Under the pieces are notes generated by a model. That model made no database searches and was not told where the DNA came from. It worked only from the letters and a program-made list of their open reading frames with translations. Below, in pieces: positions 44,301-52,076 of a stretch of 64,000 nucleotides of DNA; position 1 is the first letter of the stretch, and every line of letters begins with the position of its first letter. The DNA is from Fen-1298 sp050015675. Its GTDB lineage: Bacteria; Bacteroidota; Ignavibacteria; UBA10030. The stretch lies in the NCBI GenBank assembly GCA_050015675.1, contig JBEKAY010000004.1:67045-131044 (forward strand), in the 5' to 3' direction. The translations under genes and the position numbers were made by a program.

Positions 44301-44597
44301 GGATTGATTCCGATGGCAATCGGCTTGGGCGGCGAGTCTACTCAAGCACCCTTGGCGATAGCAGTTATAGGCGGTTTGACATTTTCTACTATCTTAACGC
44401 TGTTCTTCGTCCCGATTCTCTATACTGTCTTTGAAGAACGGTTCAAACGAAAAATAGAAAGTGACGATAATATACCAATCGAAATTAAATCGATACCAGT
44501 TCAAACTGAAGCTCAGGTAGGTCAACCTACCACCACGAAAACACCGGTGGTTCGAAAAGGGAAGAAATCATCTGGTTCTTCTTCATCTAAAAAGTAG
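41340..44597 (+). CDS. RND multidrug efflux transporter (AcrB/HAE1-like)
   Basis: 1085 residues, 12 membrane segments in two halves with two large periplasmic loops. Landmarks: LPIDMLPNITIPVV..V.YYTGAGP at the N-terminus, the proton-relay acids in GLALAVGRLVDDSIVELEAI (near residue 400), GTEFFPDQDESRF starting the second half, and GIVVSNGILLVDYTN in TM10-11. A Gly-rich GGGIGGGGNSG insertion lies near residue 620. A Ser/Lys-rich C-terminal tail extends beyond AcrB. Proton-driven export of hydrophobic compounds is expected; heavy-metal type is unlikely given the motifs. Confidence 0.96.
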   Translation: MWLTRLALRYPISTFLLALTIVLLGFVSFSQLPIDMLPNITIPVVTTVTYYTGAGPLDMEQSVTRLIERTVSSINDVTYVQSSTREGISSVRVYFNWDANTDVGLVDCVQRVNRIITQLPTGITQPSVLRFDITSLPVCVVAVEGDMDQRDLYDLAFNIIEPQIEHIDGVASATVSGGRIREIHVTLDRNRIQAMNIPVQTVLTAVANSNLIIPSGDLKTGPFDYTLKTESLFNVVKPMENIVVKTVNGVPVRLKDIGSVDDSYQEQTEIVRVNGKAGVVMRVLKLSSANTVQVVDNVVRGIPKLTGIPSAVKMTVTFDQSVYIRQTISGLQREAMLGGILAMLIIILFLRNIRGTLIILVAIPLSILITFILFRFGNITLNIMTFGGLALAVGRLVDDSIVELEAISRHYNRRKQGESRLDATLGAAKEVAAPIFISTLTTVIVFLPIVFLSGIAKLLFVPLTITIAVALFGSFFVSRTVTPLMCLNYLPPEKELDRTSTKYSDRTRVFFHDILESIESFYERCLRWTMQHRKMIIISIVLFSVLSLGLLMFIGTEFFPDQDESRFTASFKLPVGSRYEQTDSVARQMEKIILSSVPETQVLITDVGITTNAKSGGGIGGGGNSGSHAGNISVGLVPSEERNRSVFEIAADVRRKLAKLPGVQVFLNPGGILRYLLNFGSSAPIDVEIRGFDLSTGSALAKEITQIVRSTPGAADVQISRDDNLPELHINIDREKAGVLGIDVAGISNTIYTCMAGTVASLYTDPISGNQYNILVRLDQDYRNQIEDLKQLTITTNNGQQVLLGNIATIEKRSGPVQIDRKYQQRLIEVTANAVGRDLGSVSKDIQDKLDQLNVPQGFEIKQTGNVEQQKKTFSDLGLAFLLAIILVYVVMASQFQSFIDPFIIMFTVPLGIAGVLWMLFLTNTTLSVTSFQGVIVMVGIVVSNGILLVDYTNHLRMSGLELHEAVIRGGKTRLKPILMTSLATVLGLIPMAIGLGGESTQAPLAIAVIGGLTFSTILTLFFVPILYTVFEERFKRKIESDDNIPIEIKSIPVQTEAQVGQPTTTKTPVVRKGKKSSGSSSSKK

Positions 44598-44670
44598 TTT
44601 GATTGTTTACGTTTGTTTTAAAACAACCATTCCTATATCTCTACCAAAAGAAAAAAAATAGTCATTTCCA

Positions 44671-44694
44671 ATGCCAAAGGCATGGCTTCGCCAT
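44671..44694. repeat. Two fused hairpins ATGCC-AAA-GGCAT and ATGGC-TTC-GCCAT
   Basis: Two perfect 5-bp palindromes with 3-nt loops overlap by two bases (44671-44683 and 44682-44694). They lie in the 249-bp gap between the RND pump and spmA. The gap also holds a perfect hairpin TTACAG-TCTG-CTGTAA (44806-44821), 25 bases before spmA. No T run follows either, so dispersed repeat or operator-like roles are both open. Confidence 0.45.
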
Positions 44695-44846
44695 AATTCC
44701 TTCTCGCGTTTCTATCTACTTTCTTTCTCAAATGTGATTGGCGTCGCTTTGCCAACATTCCGTTTGGTTTTTTGCATATAAAAGAATAATTTGACGTCAA
44801 GTTTATTACAGTCTGCTGTAAATTTATTTACACGCGAAGATCTACA

Positions 44847-45854
44847 ATGCTGAATTATATCTGGTTCTTCTTCATAGCAATCGCGCTCATCGTTGGTGTA
44901 GGCAAAGATATCAACGATGAATTGCAGAACACGTACCAAAATGATGTGCCGCTGGAAATAACGTTCCTCTCATCGCAAATACCATCCGGCACTGCTATGA
45001 GATGGGAAGGGCAGTTTTATCTTACAGCAAAACAATTCAATGATTTCTACAGAACAACATCGCAGATTGAAGAAGTAAAACAACCGGTTGTTATTTCACT
45101 TTCGTCAAATGGAACAGGAAGCTTCCTTTTCTCATCTACAGATGTAACACCGATGCGCTGGAAAGAAATGAGCAAATTCAGTTCGGCCAAAGATAAACTG
45201 ATGGGGAAAGTGGAGAAAATAGAATTCTCTGATGACAAATCTTGGGCAAAAGCGCAAATAATGTTGGAACCTATTCGATTTGTGAAGATGAAAGCCATCA
45301 CACAGGCAGCGATTGATTCTGCATCCATTGCGGTGGAGATTGCGATCGGGCTCATCGGAGTGATGGCTCTTTGGCTTGGCCTTATCAAAGTGGCAGAGGA
45401 AGCAGGATTGGTAAAACTTCTTACAAAGTTGCTCGCGCCGATTACTAAACGTATATTTCCCGATATTCCCGCCGATCATCCCGCCATAGGAGCCATTATA
45501 ATGAATACTGCGGCAAATATGTTAGGGCTGAATAATGCCGCAACGCCATTTGGTTTGAAAGCAATGGAGGAACTGAATAAACTCAATCCAAAAGCCGGTA
45601 CTGCGACAAACGCAATGGTAACTTTTCTTGCCATTAATACAGGAGGGCTGATTTTCATTCCGGCAACAGCAATTGCAGTGCGTGCTGCGGTCGGTTCGGC
45701 AAACCCGGGTATCATTATAAGTACCTCAATCTTTGCCGCAGGATGTGCGACTATTGTAGGAATTGCCGCATCGAAAATTCTCCAGCGCCTTCCGAGGTAC
45801 AAAAAAGAACTTATCATTGAAAAGAAAGCAGCGAAGGAATCGATCAATGACTGA
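44847..45854 (+). CDS. spmA: SpmA-like nucleoside-recognition (Gate) domain membrane protein with large insertion
   Basis: 335 residues. A first membrane helix IWFFFIAIALIVGVG is followed by about 110 non-membrane residues (20-140), then several helices with AIDSASIAVEIAIGLIGVMALWLGL, FPDIPADHPAIGAIIMNTAANMLGLNNAATPFG and NAMVTFLAINTGGLIFIPATAIAVRA. The last motifs match SpmA of Bacillus, where SpmA/SpmB help dehydrate the spore core, but both genes are common in non-sporing bacteria. Typical SpmA is near 200 residues, so the insertion is unusual. spmB overlaps by 8 bases. Confidence 0.88.
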   Translation: MLNYIWFFFIAIALIVGVGKDINDELQNTYQNDVPLEITFLSSQIPSGTAMRWEGQFYLTAKQFNDFYRTTSQIEEVKQPVVISLSSNGTGSFLFSSTDVTPMRWKEMSKFSSAKDKLMGKVEKIEFSDDKSWAKAQIMLEPIRFVKMKAITQAAIDSASIAVEIAIGLIGVMALWLGLIKVAEEAGLVKLLTKLLAPITKRIFPDIPADHPAIGAIIMNTAANMLGLNNAATPFGLKAMEELNKLNPKAGTATNAMVTFLAINTGGLIFIPATAIAVRAAVGSANPGIIISTSIFAAGCATIVGIAASKILQRLPRYKKELIIEKKAAKESIND

Positions 45855-46395
45855 TCTCTTTCGCACAATCATCAATTATATTTCTCTTCTAACAATCCCA
45901 CTGATGATTGCAGTGTTTCTGGGCTGGGGATTTATCAAAAAAGTTCGAGTGTATGAAGTATTCGTCGAGGGAGCAAAGGAAGGATTTACTATTGCGATTC
46001 GCATTATTCCGTATCTTGTTGCAATGTTGTTCGCCATCGGAATCTTCCGTGCGAGCGGGGCAATGGATGTACTGGTGACCATCGTTGCGCCAGTAACAAA
46101 CCTCATCGGTATGCCTCCCGAAACTCTACCGATGGCAATGATGCGTCCGCTTTCGGGCAGCGGATCATTGGGTATTATGACAGAGTTGATGAAGACGCAT
46201 GGACCGGATTCGTTTATCGGCGTTCTTGCATCGACACTCTACGGAAGTTCAGAAGCAACGTTCTACGTTCTTGCCGTTTATTTCGGGGCTGTGAATATTA
46301 AAAATTCTCGCCACGCCGTACCAGTTGGATTGCTGGCAGATCTTGCCGGCATGTTGGGTGCTGTATTTATTTGTCGGATCCTTTTCGGAAATTAA
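45847..46395 (+). CDS. spmB: SpmB-like nucleoside-recognition (Gate) domain membrane protein
   Basis: 182 residues from the ATG at 45847, which overlaps the spmA end; the frame could extend to 45763 but not plausibly. Membrane segments at about 10-32, 50-72, 75-95, 140-160 and 165-180. Motifs GAKEGFTIAIRIIPYLVAMLFAIGIFRASGAMD, LPMAMMRPLSGSGSLGIM and STLYGSSEATFYVLAVYFG are diagnostic. Works with SpmA, probably as a transporter-like complex of unknown substrate. Confidence 0.93.
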   Translation: MTDLFRTIINYISLLTIPLMIAVFLGWGFIKKVRVYEVFVEGAKEGFTIAIRIIPYLVAMLFAIGIFRASGAMDVLVTIVAPVTNLIGMPPETLPMAMMRPLSGSGSLGIMTELMKTHGPDSFIGVLASTLYGSSEATFYVLAVYFGAVNIKNSRHAVPVGLLADLAGMLGAVFICRILFGN

Positions 46396-46424
46396 AAAAC
46401 AAATGGAACATGACAGGAGGAATC

Positions 46425-47735
46425 ATGAAATCAATTAAAATTATCGTCCGTATCATCTTTATGCTGATGTTTTTATCGGTAATCGTTTACGCACAACTCC
46501 CAAACGCCGCCGCAGCGATGATGGGAAAAAGCGGCGGTTCGGTACCTGCGGGTTTTGGCGCCACATTCATAGATGGCGAAACATATTACTTGGTCAGCAT
46601 TTCTCCGGAGGTAGCATTCGGACAACTCGGTATAGGCCTCGATCTCAATTTGCGTTTCAACACGCAAGGAAAGTTACGCATGGGTGATTATGTAAAATTT
46701 GAAGATTATCTCCGCATCATTCGTTATGTTCGCTGGGCGCAAAAGGGTGATCCATTTTATGTACGAGTCGGGCAACTTGATTACTCGTATCTCGGGCATG
46801 GATCGATTATCTACGACTACCGCAACAGTGCAAGCTACGATATGCGGAGGACAGGAATAGAGTTGGATTTAAATTTTGAGAAGTTCGGTTTCGAATCTGT
46901 CTACAGCGATCTCGTTGGAAGAGGATTGCTGGGTTTGCGCGGGTATGTAAAGCCATTAAAGTTCACCAGTTTTGCGAAGGTTCCGATCATAAACAACTTT
47001 GAAGTTGGCGTCACCTATGCGCGTGATCTGAACCAGTATGCCGATTACACACACGTTGACTCGAGCAGGACCGGCCTTTCGATCTACGGTTTCGATTTAG
47101 GCTTGCCCATTCTATCTTACTCATTCTTGAAATCAACCTTGTATTACGATTTTGCTCAGATCGCCAATTATGGACATGGTTCTTCTATCGGTATAAACAT
47201 GAATTTTTCAGGTATGGGGATTCTCAATATCAGAGGGAAATATGAATATCGCATAAATGGCGCAAATTATATACCCGCTTATTTCAACGCATTATATGAA
47301 CATGATCGATTTAATTTTGTCAATAGAATCAGTAAATCTGACACTCTATGGCAAATCAAACAACCAACCAATGGTTATTTTGGTGAACTAATTATTAGCA
47401 TCTTTAATACCTTTTACATCATCACTGGCTATCAGGCTTCAGCTGATGTCAAAAATCAAGGCATACTACATACAGAATTACAATTGCCGCAGATCGCCGG
47501 TATAGTTGTGCGAGGTATGTTTGATAAAACAAGAGTAGGCCGCGTCTTTATTTTGGATGACAACTCGATCCTTGGTGCAGAGATTGGTTACAAACCTGTC
47601 AGATATTTATTAGTGTCAATGCTTTATCAACGTACATTCTCAAACAGAAATCCAGATGGCTCCTTGCGCACAGATGGTTCCTTTGAAAAACAAGATCGAG
47701 CGGAACCGAAGGTCAGTTTTGTTTATGATTTTTAG
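46425..47735 (+). CDS. Outer-membrane beta-barrel protein
   Basis: 436 residues from the ATG at 46425, with AGGAGG 6 bases upstream. A signal peptide ends near VIVYAQ. The mature part is rich in Tyr, Gly and Asp with alternating strands (YVRVGQLDYSYLGHGSIIYDY, RRTGIELDLNFEKFGFESVYSDL) and ends VSFVYDF with terminal Phe. The pattern is of a 16-18-strand porin-like barrel common in the Bacteroidota/Chlorobi group. No known substrate. Follows spmB by 29 bases and may be cotranscribed. Confidence 0.8.
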   Translation: MKSIKIIVRIIFMLMFLSVIVYAQLPNAAAAMMGKSGGSVPAGFGATFIDGETYYLVSISPEVAFGQLGIGLDLNLRFNTQGKLRMGDYVKFEDYLRIIRYVRWAQKGDPFYVRVGQLDYSYLGHGSIIYDYRNSASYDMRRTGIELDLNFEKFGFESVYSDLVGRGLLGLRGYVKPLKFTSFAKVPIINNFEVGVTYARDLNQYADYTHVDSSRTGLSIYGFDLGLPILSYSFLKSTLYYDFAQIANYGHGSSIGINMNFSGMGILNIRGKYEYRINGANYIPAYFNALYEHDRFNFVNRISKSDTLWQIKQPTNGYFGELIISIFNTFYIITGYQASADVKNQGILHTELQLPQIAGIVVRGMFDKTRVGRVFILDDNSILGAEIGYKPVRYLLVSMLYQRTFSNRNPDGSLRTDGSFEKQDRAEPKVSFVYDF

Positions 47736-47993
47736 ACTCTCTTGCCAAAAGAGTTGATCGAGTAAACGCTTGCATTGATAATCACAGGGCGTTTTGTGTT
47801 TATCCGCCGGATGCACAGAACGCTCTCTAATTTATAAAATGATCGCGGTGTGGACAAAGTAGGGTTTTCATGTAATAGAACTTCACTCACAATTGAGAGG
47901 CAATTCTGAAACAGTGCCGTCTCTTTTGCATTTCACCTCTCTTCTTTTTACTTTCAAACAACGAATCAAATTGTTACTGAAAGCAGATATTCA

Positions 47994-49391
47994 ATGAACA
48001 TTCGATTTCTCGGAGCCGCACGGACAGTCACCGGCTCAATGCATCTCGTCTCTGTGAATGGCACAAAAATTCTTCTCGATTGCGGCATGTTTCAAGGAAG
48101 GCGCGCGGAAGCGTACGAAAAGAATCGCAACTTTTCATTCGATCCGTCTAAAATTGATGCGGTCATTCTCTCACATTCTCATATTGATCACGCTGGGAAT
48201 CTTCCGAATCTTGTGAAGAATGGTTATAACGGTCCTATCTATGCTACATCGGCAACGCGCGATTTGTGTAACATTATGTTGTACGATAGCGCTTACATTC
48301 AAGAGCGGGACGTTGAATATGTAAACAAGAGACACCAAAAAAAGCATGAGCCGCCTGTGCAGCAGTTATATGATGTTGTAGATGTTACGACCGCTATGAC
48401 GCAATTCATTAGCATCGATTATGAACAACAAGTGCAGGTTGTCAAGGGAGTGATGGTGAAATTTCTCGATGCCGGACATATTCTCGGTTCTGCAGTGACA
48501 GTGCTTGAGGTTGAAGAGAATGGGAAAAAAAAGAAGATTGGTTTCACCGGCGATTTGGGAAGAAAGAATGCACCGATTATCAAAGATCCGCAGCCAATTG
48601 GCGGCGTGGATGTTTTAATTTCCGAAAGCACATACGGCGGCAAAATACATGATCCGGTAACAGGGATGAAGGATTCATTGTGCAAAGTTATCCAGCAAAC
48701 AGCTGATCGCGGTGGCAAGGTGATCGTACCATCATTCAGTGTCGGAAGGACACAGGAAATTGTATATCTTTTATCCGAACTATTTGATGAAGGCAGGTTA
48801 CCTGTTGTGCCAATTTACATCGACAGCCCGCTCGCGGTCAATGCAAGCGACATTTTCCGTTCGCATACCGAGTGTTTCGATCAAGAAACACTTGACCACT
48901 TGCACGCGCATGAAGATCCGTTTGGCTTCAATCGGTTGACGTATGTGCGGTCGGTGGATGAATCAAAAAAATTGAACGATATGCATTCTCCGTGCGTTAT
49001 TATTTCAGCATCCGGAATGTGTGAAGGCGGAAGAATTGTACACCATCTTGCCAACAACATCGAAAATCCTCAGAACACCATCCTGATCGTTGGATATCAA
49101 GCGGAACACACACTCGGCAGACGGATAGTGGAGAAACAGCCGGAAGTGAACATCTTCGGGGAAATACATAAATTGAATGCAGAAGTAGTAGTGCTCAATT
49201 CATTCTCTGCGCATGCCGGTCAGGATGAATTGGTGGAGTATATTACAGCGGCTGACCAAACTCAATTGAAAAAAATATTTCTTGTGCATGGTGAATTAGT
49301 GCAAATCGAAAAACTTTCTGCGAAACTCAAAGAAACGGGTGTGAAAGAGGAGATTTACATTCCAGTGACAGGCGAGAAGTTGGAAGTGTGA
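47994..49391 (+). CDS. Metallo-beta-lactamase/beta-CASP RNA nuclease
   Basis: 465 residues. MBL motifs: FLGAARTVTGSMHLV, HSHIDHAGN (HxHxDH, zinc ligands), the later His in LDAGHILGSAV, and GFTGDLGR. The beta-CASP domain has ISESTYGGK, SFSVGRTQEIVYLL, ASGMCEGGRIVHHL and the C-terminal SFSAHAGQDEL with metal-binding His. This is the YSH1/RNase-J-like family with endo- or 5' exonuclease activity on RNA. All zinc ligands are intact. A 31-codon frame follows after 2 bases. Confidence 0.95.
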   Translation: MNIRFLGAARTVTGSMHLVSVNGTKILLDCGMFQGRRAEAYEKNRNFSFDPSKIDAVILSHSHIDHAGNLPNLVKNGYNGPIYATSATRDLCNIMLYDSAYIQERDVEYVNKRHQKKHEPPVQQLYDVVDVTTAMTQFISIDYEQQVQVVKGVMVKFLDAGHILGSAVTVLEVEENGKKKKIGFTGDLGRKNAPIIKDPQPIGGVDVLISESTYGGKIHDPVTGMKDSLCKVIQQTADRGGKVIVPSFSVGRTQEIVYLLSELFDEGRLPVVPIYIDSPLAVNASDIFRSHTECFDQETLDHLHAHEDPFGFNRLTYVRSVDESKKLNDMHSPCVIISASGMCEGGRIVHHLANNIENPQNTILIVGYQAEHTLGRRIVEKQPEVNIFGEIHKLNAEVVVLNSFSAHAGQDELVEYITAADQTQLKKIFLVHGELVQIEKLSAKLKETGVKEEIYIPVTGEKLEV

Positions 49392-49393
49392 AC

Positions 49394-49489
49394 ATGAGAT
49401 TTGATGAACTCGCATTTCCGGTTGAAATTGCACCCTACGCGGATTGTGAACGATTTCTGCAAATGTTCAGTGAACGACAATGGAAGTAG
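49394..49489 (+). CDS. Possible 31-residue peptide after the beta-CASP nuclease
   Basis: ATG 2 bases after the nuclease stop, reading MRFDELAFPVEIAPYADC and ending in RQWK. Translation could be coupled to the nuclease gene. It may instead be the remnant N-terminus of a lost gene, since it resembles the start of a globular protein rather than a membrane peptide. No family is recognised. Confidence 0.3.
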   Translation: MRFDELAFPVEIAPYADCERFLQMFSERQWK

Positions 49490-49492
49490 CCA

Positions 49493-51520
49493 GTGATATT
49501 CGTACTCAGAAGTCAATGCACGTTCCTATGCCCTTTTATCCCGTTAGAAAATACCCTGCGATTTGCCGCAGGGTTATACAATATTTCACGAACGCGTAGT
49601 CTCATACCTCATATAAGTTTTCTAACTGGATTTATTTTGGGATTGCTCTTCTTTCATCAAACAGCGGTTGCGCAGGAAGTGCTTCGTTCTTTTACTGCTC
49701 CAACAATAGATAGTTTAAATAGTTCTTCCCTTAGTTTTGATCACATTCTTAATACGTATATGTGGACAGGAGATTTCAAAAAAGAAATCACTGGACAACT
49801 TTGGGATGTTGATTTACATCAGCGAATTGGATCCCGCCTTATAAAGACGAACCAGACTGCAATTGAGGATGAGTATCAAGGCTTAATTGCTTTACGTGCG
49901 CGACTTTTAGAAAACTGGAATTTCCAACTCAAAAATTCATCCAATGTTCTTGCTGATAACCGTGCCATTGATCTTGGCAGAATGGCACAGCATCAAGTTC
50001 TTGCAGGTTTGGAGTACGTGCCGACGGGAAACATTGCAGGTGAAGCAATGGGAGGATATGAACTGAACACACAAGAGGAGGAGAACGACCATGGTTTTGC
50101 TTACGCGTTTGGTTTGAACGCGCGTCAAGTGGAACTTGAAGAATTCACTGCTTCTCTTCGATCGTCGTGGAACCAATCCTTACTTGGCCGTCGTTCTCCA
50201 CGTACAGGAGATCTCAAGCTTACACTCTTGCGCGATTTCGGCGGCGGTATTGACGATTCGCTTGCAGTGAATTACAGCACACAGCGCAGGCAATTTTATA
50301 CATCGATCGATTCTTCAAGCCAAGTAGTTCTCGGTGTGCCGCATAATATTTTTCAGCGTGATGCAAATGTGCTTGAAATTTCTAATCAAACGAAGTATAA
50401 CTTGGATCGAAGTTTCTCCTTGGTTGTTTCATTCGGAATCTCAAACCAATTAATCGATCGAGGATATCGCTTCAAAGATTATCTTCATCCAGCATCGTTA
50501 ATTCTGGATTCGCACATCCAGGAAATGCAATTCTTTGGGATTATTTCAGCGCAGTGGTTACCATTTTATTGGCTTTGGGCAGACATGAAACTTGCCTACA
50601 CCGAAAAAGAAGAACGACATTCGGTGCTGGACGATATTCATGCTTCGAATGCTATTATTGATACACAACGCGCTTCGGCAAGCCGTTTAGAAAATACTGC
50701 ACAACGCACAACGCTTACAACAGCACTACAAATCGATGTATCACAAGATGATAGTATCCGTTTAGTGGCTTCATCTGGTATCCTGCGTTATGATACGCCG
50801 GATATTTTCAATACTGATGATCGCGATGAATTACTGGTGACCTCAGGCGCCGAGTATTTGCATCACTTTTCATCTCGATTACTATTGAAACTGAACGCGG
50901 ATCTAACATTATTTCATCTTGTCTATCTTAATCGAGATCAGAGTGCAAATAACAATTGGAACCGTGTTATCCGGTTTTCGCCAACTGTTGAGTATATGCC
51001 GGATCCATGGTTCCGCACCGTTATGCGAACCGAAGTGTTGGCAAATTATACGGTCAGTGATTATGAGCAGCAGGTAGCGTCTATACGAAGCTTTTCATTC
51101 AGGCAAGTCTTGTGGTCAGATTCCACCGCTTTGCGTCTAAGCGAAAGAATCCAGTGTAACTTTTCAGGAAGCTTACGTATCTTTGAACGTGGAACACTTC
51201 GCTGGCAGGAGTTTACAGAAAAGCCGGAAGAGTATGTCATCGAAAAATCGTTGTGGCCGGAAATCATATGGTCTTCGATGATTGGAGTAAAAATTGGAAT
51301 TGGATTCCGTTATTTTGGTCAAGACCAGTACACATACCAAAGTAGTCAGCGAATATTTTCTCAGGGGATTGAGGCGATGGGTCCGACCGCGTCTATTGAG
51401 TGGTCAGGATTGGCAGGAGAGAAAGTTATCATTCATGGATGGCGGGAAGAACAAAAAAACAACGGAACGACGGCAACAATACTTACAAATCTCTCGATAC
51501 AAGTAGTATTTATCTTATAA
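49493..51520 (+). CDS. Outer-membrane beta-barrel-like protein, 5' end altered by a repeat element
   Basis: 675 residues if started at GTG 49493, but the first 46 codons run through a MITE-like repeat (49540-49629), so the original start was probably near the signal peptide FLTGFILGLLFFHQTAVAQ. No ATG lies between the repeat and the signal peptide; a TTG would be needed. The mature part is rich in aromatic and alternating strands (WGLNARQ, LLRDFGGGIDDSLAVNYS, WADMKLAYTEKEERHS) and looks like a large barrel without known family. Function unknown. Confidence 0.65.
   Translation: MIFVLRSQCTFLCPFIPLENTLRFAAGLYNISRTRSLIPHISFLTGFILGLLFFHQTAVAQEVLRSFTAPTIDSLNSSSLSFDHILNTYMWTGDFKKEITGQLWDVDLHQRIGSRLIKTNQTAIEDEYQGLIALRARLLENWNFQLKNSSNVLADNRAIDLGRMAQHQVLAGLEYVPTGNIAGEAMGGYELNTQEEENDHGFAYAFGLNARQVELEEFTASLRSSWNQSLLGRRSPRTGDLKLTLLRDFGGGIDDSLAVNYSTQRRQFYTSIDSSSQVVLGVPHNIFQRDANVLEISNQTKYNLDRSFSLVVSFGISNQLIDRGYRFKDYLHPASLILDSHIQEMQFFGIISAQWLPFYWLWADMKLAYTEKEERHSVLDDIHASNAIIDTQRASASRLENTAQRTTLTTALQIDVSQDDSIRLVASSGILRYDTPDIFNTDDRDELLVTSGAEYLHHFSSRLLLKLNADLTLFHLVYLNRDQSANNNWNRVIRFSPTVEYMPDPWFRTVMRTEVLANYTVSDYEQQVASIRSFSFRQVLWSDSTALRLSERIQCNFSGSLRIFERGTLRWQEFTEKPEEYVIEKSLWPEIIWSSMIGVKIGIGFRYFGQDQYTYQSSQRIFSQGIEAMGPTASIEWSGLAGEKVIIHGWREEQKNNGTTATILTNLSIQVVFIL
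49540..49629. mobile_element. MITE-like element, copy 1 (about 90 bp)
   Basis: Left end CCCGTTAGAAAAT (49540-49552); right end GTTTTCTAACTGG (49617-49629), so the terminal inverted repeats match at CCnGTTAGAAAA with one change. Inside, ACCCTGCG (49553-49560) pairs with CGCAGGGT (49567-49574). The same ends recur at 57870-57963. It lies in the 5' part of an outer-membrane reading frame and supplies about 30 codons of it. Confidence 0.7.
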
Positions 51521-51533
51521 CGTTTAAAACGGA

Positions 51534-51986
51534 ATGAAATCGACTGTGAATAAGAAAAAGCTAGGTAGCATACATCACAAACATATTTATGAAATGATAT
51601 GCCGAAGTAATCAAAAAGAAATTTCACACATTGAAAAATTTCTGCGGCGAATCAGCATGCAGCTGCAGATCGACGACGGAATGATGCACCGATTGTTGGT
51701 TTCAAGCACAGAAGCAGTGAATAACGCAATTGTTCATGGTAATAAATCCGATCCCGATAAAAAAGTTATTATTCGGTGTATTGTTAAGAAAAAAACGCTG
51801 ACTATTTGCGTAAAAGACGAAGGAAAAGGATTTGATCCTGATGGCTTGCAGGATCCACGTGAAGAAAAAAATTTGCTAAAAGAAAACGGGCGCGGTGTGT
51901 TTTTGATGCGTTCGTTAATGGATAAGGTGAAATTTAAACAGTTAAAGTCTGGATCAGTCGTGGAGATGAAAGTCAAGCTTCACTGA
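51534..51986 (+). CDS. RsbW-like HATPase (anti-sigma/serine-kinase family)
   Basis: 150 residues. GHKL ATPase motifs: N box STEAVNNAIVHGN (near residue 60), G1 KDEGKGFDPDG, and G2 NGRGVFLMRSL. The protein is a stand-alone kinase domain of the RsbW/SpoIIAB type, which phosphorylates STAS-domain anti-sigma antagonists. No STAS or phosphatase gene lies beside it, so partners are elsewhere. It starts 13 bases after the outer-membrane gene and ends before a strong terminator. Confidence 0.9.
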   Translation: MKSTVNKKKLGSIHHKHIYEMICRSNQKEISHIEKFLRRISMQLQIDDGMMHRLLVSSTEAVNNAIVHGNKSDPDKKVIIRCIVKKKTLTICVKDEGKGFDPDGLQDPREEKNLLKENGRGVFLMRSLMDKVKFKQLKSGSVVEMKVKLH

Positions 51987-52020
51987 CAAATTTTTGAATT
52001 GCAAGCGAGTGTAAAAAGAA

Positions 52021-52054
52021 AACCCGTCTCAGGAATCCCGAAGACGGGTTTTTT
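52021..52054. terminator. Intrinsic terminator, bidirectional
   Basis: AACCCGTCT (52021-52029) pairs with AGACGGGTT (52042-52050), then a T run to 52054; an A run precedes the stem, giving T on the other strand. It separates the convergent RsbW-like and FadL-type genes. Confidence 0.9.
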
Positions 52055-52076
52055 GCTATTGAAGGATAAATAAAAC

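Noticed and set aside
47736..47993. AAACGC/GCGTTT hairpin after the outer-membrane gene as terminator
   Set aside because: Loop of about 19 nt and no clean T run.
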